From Phallus indusiatus (Eukaryota; Basidiomycota; Agaricomycetes; Phallales; Phallaceae), in assembly GCA_027605045.1 (NCBI GenBank), contig JAQFWX010000082.1, positions 62,001 to 126,000 of the forward strand: 64,000 nt of DNA. Direction: 5' to 3'. The notes below the pieces were generated by a model. It ran no database searches, had not been told where the DNA came from, and was given only the letters and a program-made list of their open reading frames with translations. Position numbers and translations under genes: made by a program. This document shows, piece by piece, positions 10,299-20,210 of the stretch. Every line of letters starts with the position of its first letter. Position 1 is the first letter of the stretch.

Positions 10299-11330
10299 TA
10301 AGGTTTTTCCAGGAAAACTGTAATACAATGAGTATTCTCATGCTTAGAATTAAGGTTTTTCTATACATCTAAATTATAATAGAAATATATTTTCACCATA
10401 AATATAAAGAATATGGGTAAGTTTCATTCTGTTTATTATTTTACTGAACAGTTAATTAGCAGAGAATTGGCACAGCAAGCTGCACCCAGGTTCTATTCAA
10501 GTGAGGTGCATTTCTTCAATTTCAATAGGAACCTCTGGTTGCGGAATTCCAGCATTCAGTTCTCCAAGAGCCCAATTTGGGATGGATGGCCCAAATGTGA
10601 GAGGTTGAGTGGGAGGTTGAGTGGGTTCTGAGAGAGGCAGGGATCACTCATTCGACATCTTGAAATTCTCTGAGAGAATCTGAGGGGCTGAATCAATGAA
10701 TGGTGATATTTCAACCAATTCTTGGTTTTTATTGACTGGGAAGGGAAAAGGACAAGAAAAATCAGCTAACAGACCATGCACACAATGAGTTTGAAGGATG
10801 GCCTACCAGGACTTGGATGCACTTCATTTGCATTATGCATTGTAGGACGTCGACATGAATTCTCAGCTGATTTGTCGAAATTGCATAGTGTATTCAGGAA
10901 CATGGTCTTCCACAGAGTATCTAGTCGTTAGAGACGTAGTAAGGATTGAAAAAAATTACCCTGATAACTGAGACACAGAGCCGACCAGAAGTGGCAATGC
11001 CAACTGCTCGACTCGACAGTTGTGGAAAGTTTTCGATTTTTACTTAGAGAATGTGAATTTTGTGTCAGGAAAAAGATCTTATATTCTTGTAGTCACATAA
11101 GATTGTATACATCAAATAGTTTTTATCTACAAATGACAGTTCTTTTAGTAAGAAAAGCGTAAGACGAATATTAACTACTTACACAGCTCCCAGTCTCCAT
11201 ATTTATGTTCAAAACCCAATGTAAAACCCACCATACTGTCCAGTACAACCATCATTATGTGCATTGTCATCAATAGTCGTGCAATGGATGGATGGATGCA
11301 GGGAGAGCGAGACAAACAGGAAGGCGCATC
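10299..11330. other. Gene-free stretch
   Basis: No gene, repeat boundary or RNA motif is recognised. It ends in a purine-rich segment with GGATGGATGGATG just before the family E LTR at 11,331. Confidence 0.4.
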
Positions 11331-11577
11331 TATTAGAATTAGTATAGAGACGATGATGTTATATTAACCTCAACAACACTGGAGACAGATGGTGAATACT
11401 CTGTATATATTATTTCATGAATTATGAACATACCTGGAGACAGATGGTGAATACTCTGTATAAAGAGTATTCCCATCACTCCAGGCTTACCTATACCGCG
11501 TCTGGGCGCCTAATAGGCGCCCATAGCGCTGGTATAATCTAATCTACTTAGAGAGATGTACAGATCATATTCTAACA
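11331..11577 (-). mobile_element. Solo LTR, Copia-like family E (intact)
   Basis: This is a complete 247-bp copy bounded by a perfect 5-bp duplication GCATC at 11,326-11,330 and 11,578-11,582. On the minus strand it starts TGTTAGAATATG and ends ATTCTAATA. It carries the 50-bp internal duplication and the GGCGCC hairpin at 11,503-11,523. No internal region is attached, so it is a solo LTR; the intact duplication suggests a fairly recent insertion. Confidence 0.9.
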
Positions 11578-11941
11578 GCATCCACATCATTGCTCTCCAC
11601 ATGAAAGGAAAAAGCCGATTAGATAAGCTTGATCTCATTTCTTTTTTGGTCCTATCATGGGATCTGGACAGTATTTGAGGACCACGTCGTGGTGCGAGGC
11701 CGATTGGGCTGTGACCAGGTCAGTTCAGTCCACAGTACGAATACCATGTATTCATCTGTTATATGCAGACACATGTTTTGCACCTGCCTAAGTACTTAGT
11801 ATTATGTAACATACATAGGTGCCATCACTCCTGTAAATTCTTTTCTTACCTGCACTTGCAAATACACAGCTTTACACTGTTAACTGTGAGGCCATAAGAA
11901 CCAGGCTACTGTAATGAAATGTTACATTTGAGGACTATTTG
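11578..11941. other. Gene-free spacer between two family E LTRs
   Basis: No coding or retroelement-internal motif is visible in this 364-bp spacer, so the two flanking LTRs, although in the same orientation, are unlikely to be the ends of one element. Confidence 0.45.
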
Positions 11942-12099
11942 TATTAGAATTGATATAGAGACGATGTTATATTATCCTCAACAACACTGGAGACAGATGG
12001 TGAATACACTCTGTATAAAGAGTATTCCCATCACTCCAGGCTTACCTATATCGCGTCTGGGCGCCTATTAGGCGCCCATAGCGTTGGTATGATCTAATC
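11942..12099 (-). mobile_element. Truncated LTR, Copia-like family E
   Basis: It starts TATTAGAATTGATATAGAG, like the other copies, but lacks the second internal unit and the last 30 or so bases, ending after GATCTAATC. The hairpin is kept at 12,058-12,078. Confidence 0.75.
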
Positions 12100-12251
12100 C
12101 TCAACCAATTCCTTGGTATATTGTAAATTTGTCATGGTGTTAACTCAGTTAGAAAAGAGGCTGAAAATGACCTATTTCCTATTGAATACTTGAACTCAAT
12201 CTGGCTTTCCACCCTTGAAGCTCAACTTGAAACTCAATATGCCCCTTATTC

Positions 12252-12458
12252 TCCTTCAAAACATCAACCCTGAAGCAGAACTTTGCAATGACTATCAACA
12301 AAGCTCAAGGTCAATCATTAGGACATGTTGGAATTAATTTACATTCTCAAATTTTTTCTCATGGACAGCTTTATGTTGCTGTCTCCAGAGGTACTAATAT
12401 GGGCTGGATTAAAGTTCTTTTACCACCAAATTCTAATGAAAAAACTAGTGTTACATGA
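12252..12458 (+). pseudogene. Helitron PIF1-like helicase C-terminal fragment
   Basis: The frame reads FAMTINKAQGQSL, then SHGQLYVAVSRGT, which are the last two conserved helicase motifs (V and VI) of the PIF1-like helicase carried by Helitrons. It ends at a TGA at 12,456. Only about 70 residues remain and no Rep domain is present. A genomic PIF1 is unlikely, because genuine Pif1 genes are far longer and not buried in repeats. Confidence 0.8.
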
Positions 12459-12459
12459 T

Positions 12460-12936
12460 TTTTCATAATCAACTTTTGCTTCTGGCAAATACCATAATCC
12501 ATAAAGCCTGGAGGTTGAAGTGCCAGTACTTCTTTGTCTGCCTATTTCCCAGCCAATCAAACTGCTTTTGTTGGGTTTCTATTTCAGACCAAACTTTTGG
12601 GTCTTAGTCTATGTGACCACCCAATCATTGTCCTCAACTTATATGGGCTCCTTAACACCTCAGTGCATTCTGGACTGCACTTGCTGAGTGGCTCTCCATA
12701 AAGTAATTTTGTAGGCTGGACCCAAAGTCTTTTCTGTTACTCCCATTCAGTCAGGTGATGCCTTTACACTTTGATCCTTATGGTGCATTATGGTTCACTG
12801 AGCTGATCCTGGTGTGCAAGCTGATGGGTGATGTTATAGATTCGAATCCTCAAATTCCCAGAGGTTGTTGCTGGGTTTTGAAAGTCGGTTATCAATGTGG
12901 TCAAAACAATTTAAGGGCAAAAACCTTAAAAATTGT
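12460..12936. other. Gene-free stretch, probably partly Helitron or SINE body
   Basis: No gene is recognised. The right part, read on the minus strand, continues directly from the tRNA-like head at 12,937-13,021 and could be the body of the SINE. It includes GATTCGAATCC near 12,839. Confidence 0.4.
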
Positions 12937-13021
12937 GTAGGGGAGATTTGAACCCAGGCTGTAACCAGCCCAATTCAGGGATTCCAAGGCAGGGCTACCA
13001 CTCATCCACCACTGCCCCTGG
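12937..13021 (-). repeat. tRNA-like pol III promoter, probable SINE head
   Basis: On the minus strand, TGGATGAGTGG (12,998-13,008) fits the pol III box A and GGTTCAAATCT (12,944-12,954) fits box B. The two are about 45 bp apart, flanked by the complementary-looking ends CCAGGGGCAG and CTCCCCTACA. It does not fold into a clean tRNA and has no obvious anticodon arm, so a tRNA-derived SINE is more likely than a functional tRNA gene. Confidence 0.55.
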
Positions 13022-13173
13022 GAGAAACTGTTAATACTGCTTCATCCTTAATACCTATGTATTACTTCATCATGTTTATTTTCATATACTACTTTTTCAT
13101 TTTGTATTTTGTATTTGTATTTCAAACTTACTTGTCATGAAAGAAAAGTTAGCCAATACCACAACCCGCTGGC

Positions 13174-13236
13174 TGTTAGGATGACTCAGGGCACACACCT
13201 AGAGGAGGGAAAACCTAAGAGAACAAGCTTAGGCAT
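13174..13236 (+). repeat. Family B LTR, 5' fragment
   Basis: It starts TGTTAGGATGACTCAGGGC and carries one CTAGAGGAGGGAAAACCTAAG unit, like the first part of the LTR at 15,936. After 63 bp it switches abruptly to family A sequence in the opposite direction. Confidence 0.75.
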
Positions 13237-13405
13237 TGTCAGGGTATGCTACCGTCGTCTCTCATTTTTCCTTATTTATTATCATCAGTATTATTTCATT
13301 TCTATTTCATTTATCATTCCCACACTTTATATCCATCCTCCATTTATTTGTTCTGTCTCTATTTCACTTTTTCTACTCGTGCGCATTGCATGCTGTCGCG
13401 CACCA
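13237..13405 (-). repeat. Family A LTR, 3' fragment, inverted
   Basis: The text TGTCAGGGTATGCTACCGTC... is the complement of the 3' end of the family A LTR (15,242 backwards). It runs until the GCGCG-rich part and then fades. Its junction with the family B piece is a rearrangement point. Confidence 0.7.
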
Positions 13406-13591
13406 AAATCTTCCTAATTAGGGAAGGTTCTTCTTTTGTTCAAAGTGGAGTTCTAACCATCCAGAAATCTCATATCAACAACACTACAGCCTCAAAACTT
13501 CAAAAGCCATAAAATGACTATGTTCATTACTCTTCATCAATATCCTTACTGATCCCAAATTCCCCCACCAGATCACCAGTCCCATCTGATA

Positions 13592-14002
13592 ATGATTCTA
13601 TACCTCCATTTCGCTTTTCACCTTCTAGTCCCAGAACATACGATCTGGATCTCAATACGACTTTGTATACTTATAGTTCCCAGTATGCAAGTCTCCACAT
13701 CAACTCAGAAACGTACTTGCCAAAGAAGCTCAGATCTGGTTCACCCTGGGATCATGTTCAGAGAGAAAGTCTATATCGAGGAGAAACTAGACTGGTTTAC
13801 AGTTGTTAACGTGTATTCGACACCAGAATCAGCTATACAAAACTTGTATCGAATATGGTTAGCAACTCAAGACGGATTTGAATTCACATTTTTAGTACTG
13901 GATGTGCCAAGTCAATGGGTAATCATGAAGGGCATGAATACTCAAAGACTCAGCCCTTACAGACCTGCGAATTTAATCCCAGAAGATACCCCACCATCAT
14001 GA
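13592..14002 (+). pseudogene. Coding-like ORF of unknown family
   Basis: A 136-codon open frame, in which the stretch after about 13,700 reads like protein (for example WFTVVNVYSTPESAIQNLY). It does not match any family I know. It is followed by more coding-like text in shifting frames up to 14,827, so it may be the front of one decayed transposon gene. Confidence 0.25.
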
Positions 14003-14236
14003 TTCTCTCCACTTTCACCTCAAACTTCTCTGATACAATCCTCCCCTTCCCTTCCCAGCTCCTCTTCCCCTACCAAGCGATCCTTCCGAAAGATCCAACG
14101 AGTTTGTTCCAATCTTTTTGGACAAACCTAGAACAATAAAGATAGCATACAAGGCAAAAACAATCAGATCCACTTACTTTTCTTCTTCCTTCTTGGACAG
14201 TTCCCTTAGCGCTTCCTTTCATCTTGTCATCCCACT

Positions 14237-14827
14237 ATGTTGTACAATAACGAAAACTCACAAAATTCTACTCCTTATTTACAACTTCCTTTCTTCCCCT
14301 TTACATTCCATTCTTCTCTTCAAACCGGTCCAAATCCAGGCTTTCTCACCATTATCCGTGTCTACAATACACTCATTCCCGAAATCAACATTGATCCTAA
14401 TACCATACTCCCCATGATACCTCCCCCTGTGATGGAAGTAACTGTTCCATATGACGATCTAGAATTAGGATACCCACGAGCCTTAACTCTATATGAATGA
14501 ACTAACATCAATGTCATGCACGAGTCGTATGAGTTTGTCGGGTTCCTAACTGCTCAACGGGATGGAATAGTCATATGGAGATTAGTTTTTCATCACTGGT
14601 TCTATGGTTACGTACAGTTCTTATTTGTTGATGCCCCTTTTTCCGCCATGCCACCTCCCCCAGATTTTTCTGAAGCTCATACGCACCCCTTACCCACTTA
14701 TCAAGAAGTGGAAAGTAATCTATTTGAAGATCTGAGACGACCATCGATTCCTAGTCCTATCATCATTCTTCCACTGCCATGGAGAAGCCGATCTCAGCAG
14801 CCGGAGCCAGATCAGTCAGAAGAATAA
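14237..14827 (+). pseudogene. Decayed ORF with one in-frame TGA, unknown family
   Basis: Two open frames, 14,237-14,500 and 14,516-14,827, are in the same phase and separated by a single TGA, together about 195 residues. The tail is Pro-rich and ends PEPDQSEE. No domain is recognised. A family A LTR was inserted 19 bp after its stop. A structural gene of a retroelement is possible but unproven. Confidence 0.3.
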
Positions 14828-14845
14828 GATGGAATGGTATGGTAC

Positions 14846-15242
14846 TGTTAGGGCTACTCAGCTCAGACTAGAGGGAGGGGATCCTAAGCAATATATTGGA
14901 AGATAACTATACTACTCACCTAGAGGGAGGGGATCCTAAGAGAACAAGCTTAGGGACCCTCACTCTAGGTACAGCTACTATATACATAAAACGACGACAC
15001 GGCATGTGGCCCTGACACAGCTAAGTGCCAGGCGCCTAAGCTGAACCTAAGTGACGTGATGTCACAGGCATCATGCCATGTACGAGCGTGCAACGCGCGC
15101 GAGTAAAGAAAGTGAAATATGGACGGAGAGAATAAACGGAAGGTAGAAGTAATGCACGGGAAATATAAATAAAATAGAAATAGATATATACCGATGATAA
15201 TAAATAAGGAAAAATGAGGGGACACGGTAGCGTACCCTGACA
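14846..15242 (+). mobile_element. Solo LTR, family A (intact)
   Basis: It starts TGTTAGGGCTACTCAG and ends GTACCCTGACA, with a perfect 5-bp duplication GGTAC at 14,841-14,845 and 15,243-15,247. It contains a duplicated CTAGAGGGAGGGGATCCTAAG unit near its 5' end and a GCGCGC-rich inverted word near 15,090. No internal region is attached. Other copies are at 17,111-17,505 and, as fragments, at 13,237 and 16,857. Confidence 0.9.
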
Positions 15243-15247
15243 GGTAC

Positions 15248-15935
15248 AGGATAGAGGCAGTGCAGGAAGTGCCAGGTGTTGAGTCAGGCAAGAGCTGTGT
15301 CTCAAGCCAGTTTTGTTCTTCCTAATTGATCTCTTTTTGTTTTCTTTTGTTCTTCTGTTTTGGTTTCATCATTTTTCTCCTATCTATGTTTGCGATTCCT
15401 TTTGTTGTAATTGTATCCCCATCATTCTCTCGCAATCCCCCTATCCTCCATATTTCTTTTGTTCTTTTGTTTTTTCCTGTTTGTTATCCTGGTGAACAAT
15501 GAGTGATCGTCTCACCAAAGCTATGTACTCTGAAAGGTATAAATACTGGTAAATACTTGTAACAGCAGCAATTCTACCAGACGAGTTGTCTCACAGATTA
15601 AGTCAAGTCTAAGTCAAGTTCAAGTTCAAGCCCAGTGTTTCGTCTCTTGTCTATTTCTACGCTCATGTCTATATCTTTGGAATACTCTGAGTGAGGTCTT
15701 GGAATCTAAACTAGCAATTTTATTTTCAAGTTTATCGCATCACTAACTCGCAAAGGAATACAGTCATCATTGATTGCAGGTCCTCCATTTATCAGTTCCC
15801 CAGTCGCATTTCAAGTTCATTGCCGACTCTCTGTTCATTATCTCACTTGCACACTTGCATATGATCCTTCTTTATTGTTGCAGTTGGTGTTAGTGTTTGT
15901 TTGTGTTGGTTCGATATCAGTGCATACATCCCACC
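15248..15935 (+). other. Gene-free stretch with TATA-like site
   Basis: No gene is recognised. TATAAATA at 15,538-15,545, followed by a C/A-rich stretch and repeated TCAAGTC words, resembles the promoter and R region of an LTR, but LTR ends could not be found. Confidence 0.35.
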
Positions 15936-16286
15936 TGTTAGGGTGACTCAGGGCACACACCTAGAGGAGGGAAAACCTAAGATCTATTGAGGGGCATTGA
16001 CTAACTACTCACCTAGAGGAGGGAAAACCTAAGAGAACAAGCTTAGGTATCCCCCTATAGGGAAATCGCATATAAGTACAGGATGTGAGGTGCCCGACTA
16101 ATCTCTATGGGATCCGAGGAGATACAAACAGAAATCAAAGGAAATTGAAGAAATCGAGAAAACGGAAAACAACAAAAATAGTGGAAACGGTAAAATACGG
16201 GAAATGAAGGAAATCATAATATGAACAGAAATCGAAAGAGATCGAAGAAATCAAATAATCGGGTGAAGCGATAGCATACCGTAACA
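15936..16286 (+). mobile_element. Solo LTR, family B (intact)
   Basis: It starts TGTTAGGGTGACTCAGGGC and ends GCATACCGTAACA. A perfect 5-bp duplication CCACC lies at 15,931-15,935 and 16,287-16,291. The 5' part contains two copies of CTAGAGGAGGGAAAACCTAAG, a layout shared with family A, so the two families are related. The 3' half is purine-rich (GAAATCGAAGAAATC repeats). Confidence 0.9.
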
Positions 16287-16319
16287 CCACCTTTCCTATT
16301 CACTCACACACACACATGC

Positions 16320-16717
16320 TGTTAGGACACGACCATTCAGCGATTAGACTTAAGGATTGGACTGCTACTATAACCCAGTAACCTAGTCAATAATAGCACA
16401 AGGAGCTACACTTGCACACACGGCTGTATATATACATGATGTCGCTATCTCTAACCAATAGCTATCAGGTGCATTATCTACCAATAGGAAGAGCGGTAGT
16501 TGAGGACGTTCGGATGAAGACAGAGAAAGAGGGAAATAGGGTAGAATAGAAGCGAATGGAGAAATGGAAGAGGTTCGGGAGAATATGCGAGGGATAAGTA
16601 CGGACCAGCATACCGGGTACCATATGACCGACGTAGAGCACGTAGGCATCTAAGTAGGTTATACTATACTACACTAATATACCTAGAATGATTGTAAACC
16701 TGGGACGTACCCTGACA
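16320..16717 (+). mobile_element. Solo LTR, family C (second copy)
   Basis: It starts TGTTAGGACACG and ends GTACCCTGACA. The flanks are CATGC (16,315-16,319) and CACGC (16,718-16,722), a duplication with one mismatch. It is the inverted equivalent of the copy at 192-588 and clearly diverged from it. Confidence 0.8.
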
Positions 16718-16856
16718 CACGCTTTTTCTCTCACTCAAAATCAGCACCCGGACCGCTCCATGGTAGACTAACCAACCTCCATAAATCAAATATCTAGTTG
16801 TAGTCCAATCATTTATAGCCGATACATTTAGCTATATACTTCAGATCATTACAACA

Positions 16857-17045
16857 CTCATACCTGGCGTGATGCCCGTGACATCACATCACTTAGGTTT
16901 GGCTTGGGCGCCTGGCACTTAGCTGTGTCAGGGCTGCACACCGCATCGTTGTTTTATGTATATAGTAACTATACCTAGAGTGAGGGTCCCTAAGCTTGTT
17001 CTCTTAGGATCCCCTCCCTCTAGTCTGAGCTGAGTAGCCCTAACA
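16857..17045 (-). repeat. Family A LTR, 5' part, inverted
   Basis: The right end reads CTGAGTAGCCCTAACA, the complement of the family A start. The copy is cut at its other end within the CATCACGCC region. It sits directly against the family B fragment at 17,046. Confidence 0.75.
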
Positions 17046-17688
17046 GGCATCCACCTCTAGGGAAAATGTATATAAGTACAGGATATGAGATACTCAACTG
17101 ATCTCCATGGTGTTAGGGCTACTCAGCTCAGGCTAGAGGGAGGGGATCCTAAGTACTATATTGGGCAATGACTATACTACTCACCTAGAGGGAGGGGATC
17201 CTAAGAGAACAAGCTTAGGGACCCTCACTCTAGGTACAGCTACTATATACATAAAACGATGACGTGGCGTGCGGCCCTGACACAGCTAAGTGCCAGGCGC
17301 CCAAGCCAAACCTAAGCGACGTGATGTCACGGGCATCACGCCGGGTATGAGCGCGCGACGCGCGCGAGTAGAGAAAGTGAAACAGAGACAGAACAAGGAA
17401 ACGGAAGGTGAAAGTAAAACATGGAAATGACAAATAAAATAGAAACGAAATGATGCCGATGATAATAATTAAGAAAATGAGAGACGGCGGTAGTGTACCC
17501 TGACACATGGGATTCGAGGGGATACAAACAGAAATTGAAATAAATCAAAGAAATCGAAGAAATTGAGAAGTCGAGAAAATGGCAAAAACAGCGGAAATGG
17601 CAAAGTACGGGGAATGGAGGAAATCGTAACACGAAGTGGAGCCCGGGGGGGGTCAAATAATCGGGTGAGGCACTAGCATACCATAGCA
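17046..17688 (+). repeat. Family B LTR 3' part, interrupted
   Basis: The pieces 17,046-17,110 and 17,511-17,688 align end to end with the 3' part of the family B LTR (from about 16,046 to its end). They are separated by the complete family A LTR at 17,111-17,505. Near 17,640 there is a run of eight Gs. Confidence 0.75.
17111..17505 (+). mobile_element. Solo LTR, family A, nested in family B
   Basis: It starts TGTTAGGGCTACTCAG and ends GTACCCTGACA, with a perfect duplication CATGG at 17,106-17,110 and 17,506-17,510. The duplication lies inside family B sequence, so the order of events is clear: family B first, family A later. Confidence 0.9.
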
Positions 17689-19037
17689 ATTATATAATTA
17701 GGTGCTAAAGAATTAAGCGTTTGAACGGGGTATACAACATACTCAGGAATCCGCCCCCAATTTCTGACAGATGGCAATAGTGTACCCTGACTAATTTACC
17801 AGTTCACCTCACAACAAGGGTTGTCACAGTAGAAAATAAAGGATAAAAGAATAGCATATAAGGAGAAACCATGGAGAAATGAAGGAGATATTAATAAATT
17901 AAGGGGAACATGGTAAAACAAAACTCCAGAGTTAATTCTTGATGACCAATCTGTCAAGATCCGGGACTGATTGAGATTGTGAGATCGAGGAATCGAGAAT
18001 TGAGAGATTGCAAGTTGTTATGTAACCACTTCATCTCCCTCACCAAAAACATCAAGACATAAGGCTACGGCAACAAAACTCCATAAAAACAAACAAAACC
18101 AAATAATCCAAGGACTTCTACATTTCTCGTCTTCCACTTCTATTTTCTTTTCCAATCCTTTTGCCACTTCGATCATACATGACATCATTTGGCAAAACAC
18201 TTTAGCCAAGGGTAATTAGTAGGAAAAAGGTTACGTTTATTTATCCTTATCTATTTTTCCATCTCAAATATTGTGTCATCTCTTGTGTCATTTACTATGT
18301 AATTATTAGGTAGCGAGTAGAATAGTTTAGCCCTAAATGTGTATAAATAGGGCTCAGAAAATCATGTATCTACATCTTTTTGTTGTACCACACATCCAGT
18401 GTTAGCTAATAAAGCTCAGTAACAACAAAAGGGTCACTTTGACAAAGCGCGCTTACCAAACCTCTTATCTAACTCTATCTGAGACTTGTGCTACAAGTCT
18501 CCCTCTTAACCTCTATTGTTCAACTAACATTTCTATAGATTGGGAAACTTTCACATAAGTACAGTTATTCCTGGCCTTACCTTTTAGTTGGATACGAATC
18601 TAGACAAAACGCTTAACAAGTAATTGTGTGTAACTCTGTTTGATTGGCACATCAAGGAGTTCCATAACACAAGTAGAGGAACTTGGCTTCAACTTATGTG
18701 TTGCACCCACTCCAAAGGCTTGGTAGTACTCCTCAATTTGTATTGTGATGAATCAAGTACTTACAATGAGGAACAACCTAGAGATAATGAAGGTTTTGAT
18801 AACAGAGTCGCCAAAGTTGAGGAAATCGGAAGAATCAAGAAAACAAGTAAAATGAGGTTTTCGAGATAAAGAGATGAGTTGTAATTCAAAGAGGTTTGAA
18901 TACAAGGAATATATTGAATTGAACCAAAGTTCGATTTCAAGATGACTTTGTTAGGTATTTACAGCGAGCTTAAATACAACAAAGTAATGCAGGGTTAAGT
19001 ACAATGAAAGTACTAATTCGGATGAGTACATAATAGT
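17689..19037. other. Repeat DNA with LTR-like TATA and poly(A) signals
   Basis: No gene is recognised. TATAAATA at 18,342-18,349, followed 60 bp later by AATAAA at 18,408-18,413, is the layout of an LTR promoter and polyadenylation region, but ends and duplications were not found. About 18,680-18,760 resembles 6,430-6,530. GTACCCTGAC near 17,785 is another LTR-end remnant. Confidence 0.4.
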
Positions 19038-19040
19038 ACT

Positions 19041-20207
19041 CACTGTGGAAAATATCGCCACCGAATGCCACTGATACTCAGTGGTGACCCAGTGGATACA
19101 CCTACTGAATACCAGTGGTTTATCAGTGGTCTGACCACTGAAAATCAGCGGAACTTTCGCCATTTCCGTGGTAAAAACCACTGAGGTTCAATGGCGCTCA
19201 GTGGCATTTTCCACTGAAAGTTAAGTGATAAGTACTCGATAAGTCATACAGCAGTTTCACGGCCCGTGCATTTATTTTTCGTTCATTTTTCGTTATTTAT
19301 TTATTATGTAAGTCATGTTTATTTGTAATAAAATCCATGTACAAAAGGCTTATACTAATGAATACTACACTACTAGTAGAATGTTACTCGTCTCCCAACT
19401 GCGCCCAGGTCCCGATCTCCTCTCGCTCTCACCCAACCGTCCCGTAAAGCGCGCCACGCGAGTAGTGAAGTCTTCTTCGTCTGTGGGCACTATTCATAGT
19501 AAGTAACGTGCGACATGAATTATATATGACTCACTCTGAATACTGGGCTAGCGTTGTGTAACTCTGAATTGTCACGCGTCATGACAGACCGCCACCGGCC
19601 GCGGATGATGCGAAGGGACGATGCGAAGGGGCGTGGGTGACGGTGGAATGGGATGGCGGAATGGGATGGCGGCGTGGATGGCGGCGTCAACGGTGCATGG
19701 ACCGTGGATGGCGGTGGGATGATGGGAGGGTGGGATGGGGCGAGAAAAAAGTGAAGTGAGGCTTAAAAACGTTATACGCGCATACAATCACTTTTCAACT
19801 CCGATTCAAACACAGCGAGTTACGCGCCACGCGTCACGTCACGTGCTCTATATACCAAGTAACTTAGCAAAAAAACACTTTTTTCACTACAAAAATAATT
19901 AATTAATTACAGGCTGGTAGCTTAAGCTAGCTTGAGTATTCCGGTGGTATAGAACCACTGAATATTGTCCCCCACTGACTCACCACTAACCCACCACTGA
20001 AATTCAGTGGTACCATTACCGCTGAATTACCACTGGGCATTAAAGTCAGTGGTAACGAACCACTGACTTTCCACTGGCCACTGACTTAGCCACTGGTTAC
20101 CACTGATTATCAGTGGGTATAACCCACTAACCGACCACTGAACAATGTTACTCAGTGGTCATACCCACTGAGTACCACTTACTTGAGTGGGAGTTTTTTC
20201 CACAGTG
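19041..20207. mobile_element. CACTA-type (EnSpm/CMC) non-autonomous element
   Basis: It begins CACTGTGGAAAA and ends TTTTTTCCACAGTG, a 12-bp inverted terminus of the CACTA/CACTG class. A 3-bp duplication ACT lies at 19,038-19,040 and 20,208-20,210, as expected for this superfamily. Both ends (19,041-19,220 and 19,935-20,200) are packed with copies of CCACTGA or its complement TCAGTGG, the dense subterminal repeats that bind CACTA transposases. At 1,167 bp and without any transposase frame, it must rely on a partner in trans. Confidence 0.8.
19605..19740 (+). repeat. GGATGGCGG minisatellite inside the CACTA element
   Basis: The words GGATGGCGG, GGGATGGCGG and GCGAAGGG(A/G)CG recur in imperfect tandem over about 130 bp of purine- and G-rich sequence. 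It is clearly unlike its A/T-rich neighbours. Confidence 0.6.
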
Positions 20208-20210
20208 ACT

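Noticed and set aside
11331..12099. One complete retrotransposon between two same-orientation family E LTRs
   Set aside because: The left copy has its own perfect 5-bp duplication on both sides, and the 364-bp spacer holds no retroelement sequence.
12835..12850. Possible tRNA box B (GATTCGAATCC) on the plus strand
   Set aside because: No box A at a proper distance and no cloverleaf; it may be part of the SINE body.
13109..13512. Overlapping hydrophobic ORFs
   Set aside because: They lie in family B/A LTR fragments that are C/T-rich; three frames are open at once, which is a composition effect.
14965..15305. Minus-strand ORFs repeated at 17,230-17,689
   Set aside because: They are the antisense of family A LTR copies, not genes.
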